Shown in pieces: positions 24,305 through 24,764 of a DNA stretch of 24,764 nucleotides. A program made the position numbers and the translations under genes. Every line of letters starts with the position of its first letter. Position 1 is the stretch's first letter. The notes beneath the pieces are model-generated. The model did no database searches and was not told the DNA's origin. It saw only the letters and a program-made list of their open reading frames with translations. Source of the DNA: Rhodobiaceae bacterium (GTDB lineage Bacteria > Pseudomonadota > Alphaproteobacteria > Micropepsales > Micropepsaceae); NCBI GenBank assembly GCA_009885515.1, contig VFKO01000488.1, positions 1 through 24,764 of the forward strand, given 5' to 3'.

Positions 24305-24764
24305 ATGCGCGCAGAAAAACCTTTGCCCGAAGTCGACGAGTTCTCCTACGCCTCGCCCGAAGACCCGCGCTTCAAGCGCCTGGTGATTCAACTGATCGAG
24401 CGCATATCGGGGCAACCCGAACTCAAGCGCATGTATCTCGAACACCAGAACCACCCCCGTCAGGGCGAGAGCTTCTGGCAAGCCGCTGTCCGAAATCTCA
24501 AACTCAACATCGATGTCAACGAAGACGCGCTCAACGAAATTCCAGCCACCGGCCCCGTCATCCTGGTCGCCAATCATCCTTTCGGCGTCCTTGACGGGTT
24601 GATGATCTGCTGGCTGGTAGCGCGCGTGCGCAAAGACTTTAAGGTGCTCACCAACGCACTGCTCAACCGCGCCGAAGAAATCAAGCCGTTCTTGTTACCC
24701 ATCGATTTCGAAGAAACCAAAACAGCGCTCGAAACCAACATCAAAACGCGCACCGAAGCCAAGA
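24305..24764 (+). CDS. PlsC/hemolysin-type acyltransferase (3' end outside window)
   Basis: About 153 N-terminal residues are visible and the frame is open to the window end. The acyltransferase motif is VANHPFGVLDGL, with H91 and D97. This H-x5-D spacing belongs to the hemolysin-like/OlsA-like branch rather than the H-x4-D of ordinary PlsC. DFKVLTNALLNRAEEIKPFLLPID after it also fits that branch. Such enzymes O-acylate lyso-lipids, including lyso-ornithine lipids. ATG 24305 lies 13 bp after the ATP-grasp stop, preceded by GGCAGG. It is the last gene of the operon that can be seen. Confidence 0.85.
   Translation, partial: MRAEKPLPEVDEFSYASPEDPRFKRLVIQLIERISGQPELKRMYLEHQNHPRQGESFWQAAVRNLKLNIDVNEDALNEIPATGPVILVANHPFGVLDGLMICWLVARVRKDFKVLTNALLNRAEEIKPFLLPIDFEETKTALETNIKTRTEAK

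Noticed and set aside
1..24764. Mobile elements, CRISPR arrays, tRNA or rRNA genes
   Set aside because: No transposase or integrase motifs, no regularly spaced repeats and no recognisable structural RNA were seen in reading both strands.

Overview
The window looks like chromosomal DNA of a GC-rich alphaproteobacterium. The evidence is a Methylobacterium-like pqqABCDE order, proteobacterial class III cyclases fused to TolB-like/TPR modules, an alphaproteobacterial CheY/CheZ pair, and dense GTG/TTG starts with 4-nt ATGA/GTGA/TTGA overlaps. The genus cannot be fixed from the sequence. No rRNA, tRNA, CRISPR array, transposase, integrase or attachment site was seen, and no gap without a gene reaches 300 bp.

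Layout, left half. Positions 1-1743 hold the 3' part of a CHASE2-type membrane adenylate/guanylate cyclase, followed by an M14-like DUF2817 metallopeptidase homologue (1787-2869). Next is a compact PQQ biosynthesis operon: pqqA (26 residues, 2933-3013), pqqB, pqqC, pqqD and pqqE (to 5993). The last four genes are joined by 4-nt overlaps. The operon runs without a gap into two tandem paralogous cyclase/TolB-like/TPR genes (5994-8000 and 7997-10033), so cofactor synthesis and a nucleotide-signalling or sensor pair appear to be co-transcribed and translationally coupled. On the minus strand a five-gene cluster (14390 down to 10051) encodes a lipocalin-like/CrtC-like protein, an APH-fold phosphotransferase, a small unknown protein, an MFS transporter and a VOC-fold protein. 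It resembles an uptake and catabolism cassette of unknown substrate.

Layout, right half. A secreted M61-type peptidase with a PDZ domain (minus, 14488-16245) is divergent from an FAD-dependent monooxygenase-like gene plus a soluble-epoxide-hydrolase-like gene (16394-18856). These are followed by an ABA4-like (DUF4281) membrane protein with its own good promoter (18935-19405) and a convergent SDR (minus, 19391-20251). Then come a stand-alone cheY-cheZ pair (20417-21590) and a tight operon of an alpha/beta-hydrolase lipoprotein, a DedA-family protein, an ATP-grasp enzyme and a PlsC/hemolysin-type acyltransferase (21730 to the window end, last gene cut). This operon looks like an envelope-lipid cassette.

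The items most worth checking are: a PqqB that has lost both of its known metal-binding motifs, the pqq-cyclase fusion operon, the twin cyclases with unusual substrate-specifying residues, the CheZ with two FliM-like CheY-docking motifs, the FAD/epoxide hydrolase/ABA4/SDR neighbourhood, and the DedA/ATP-grasp/acyltransferase cassette.
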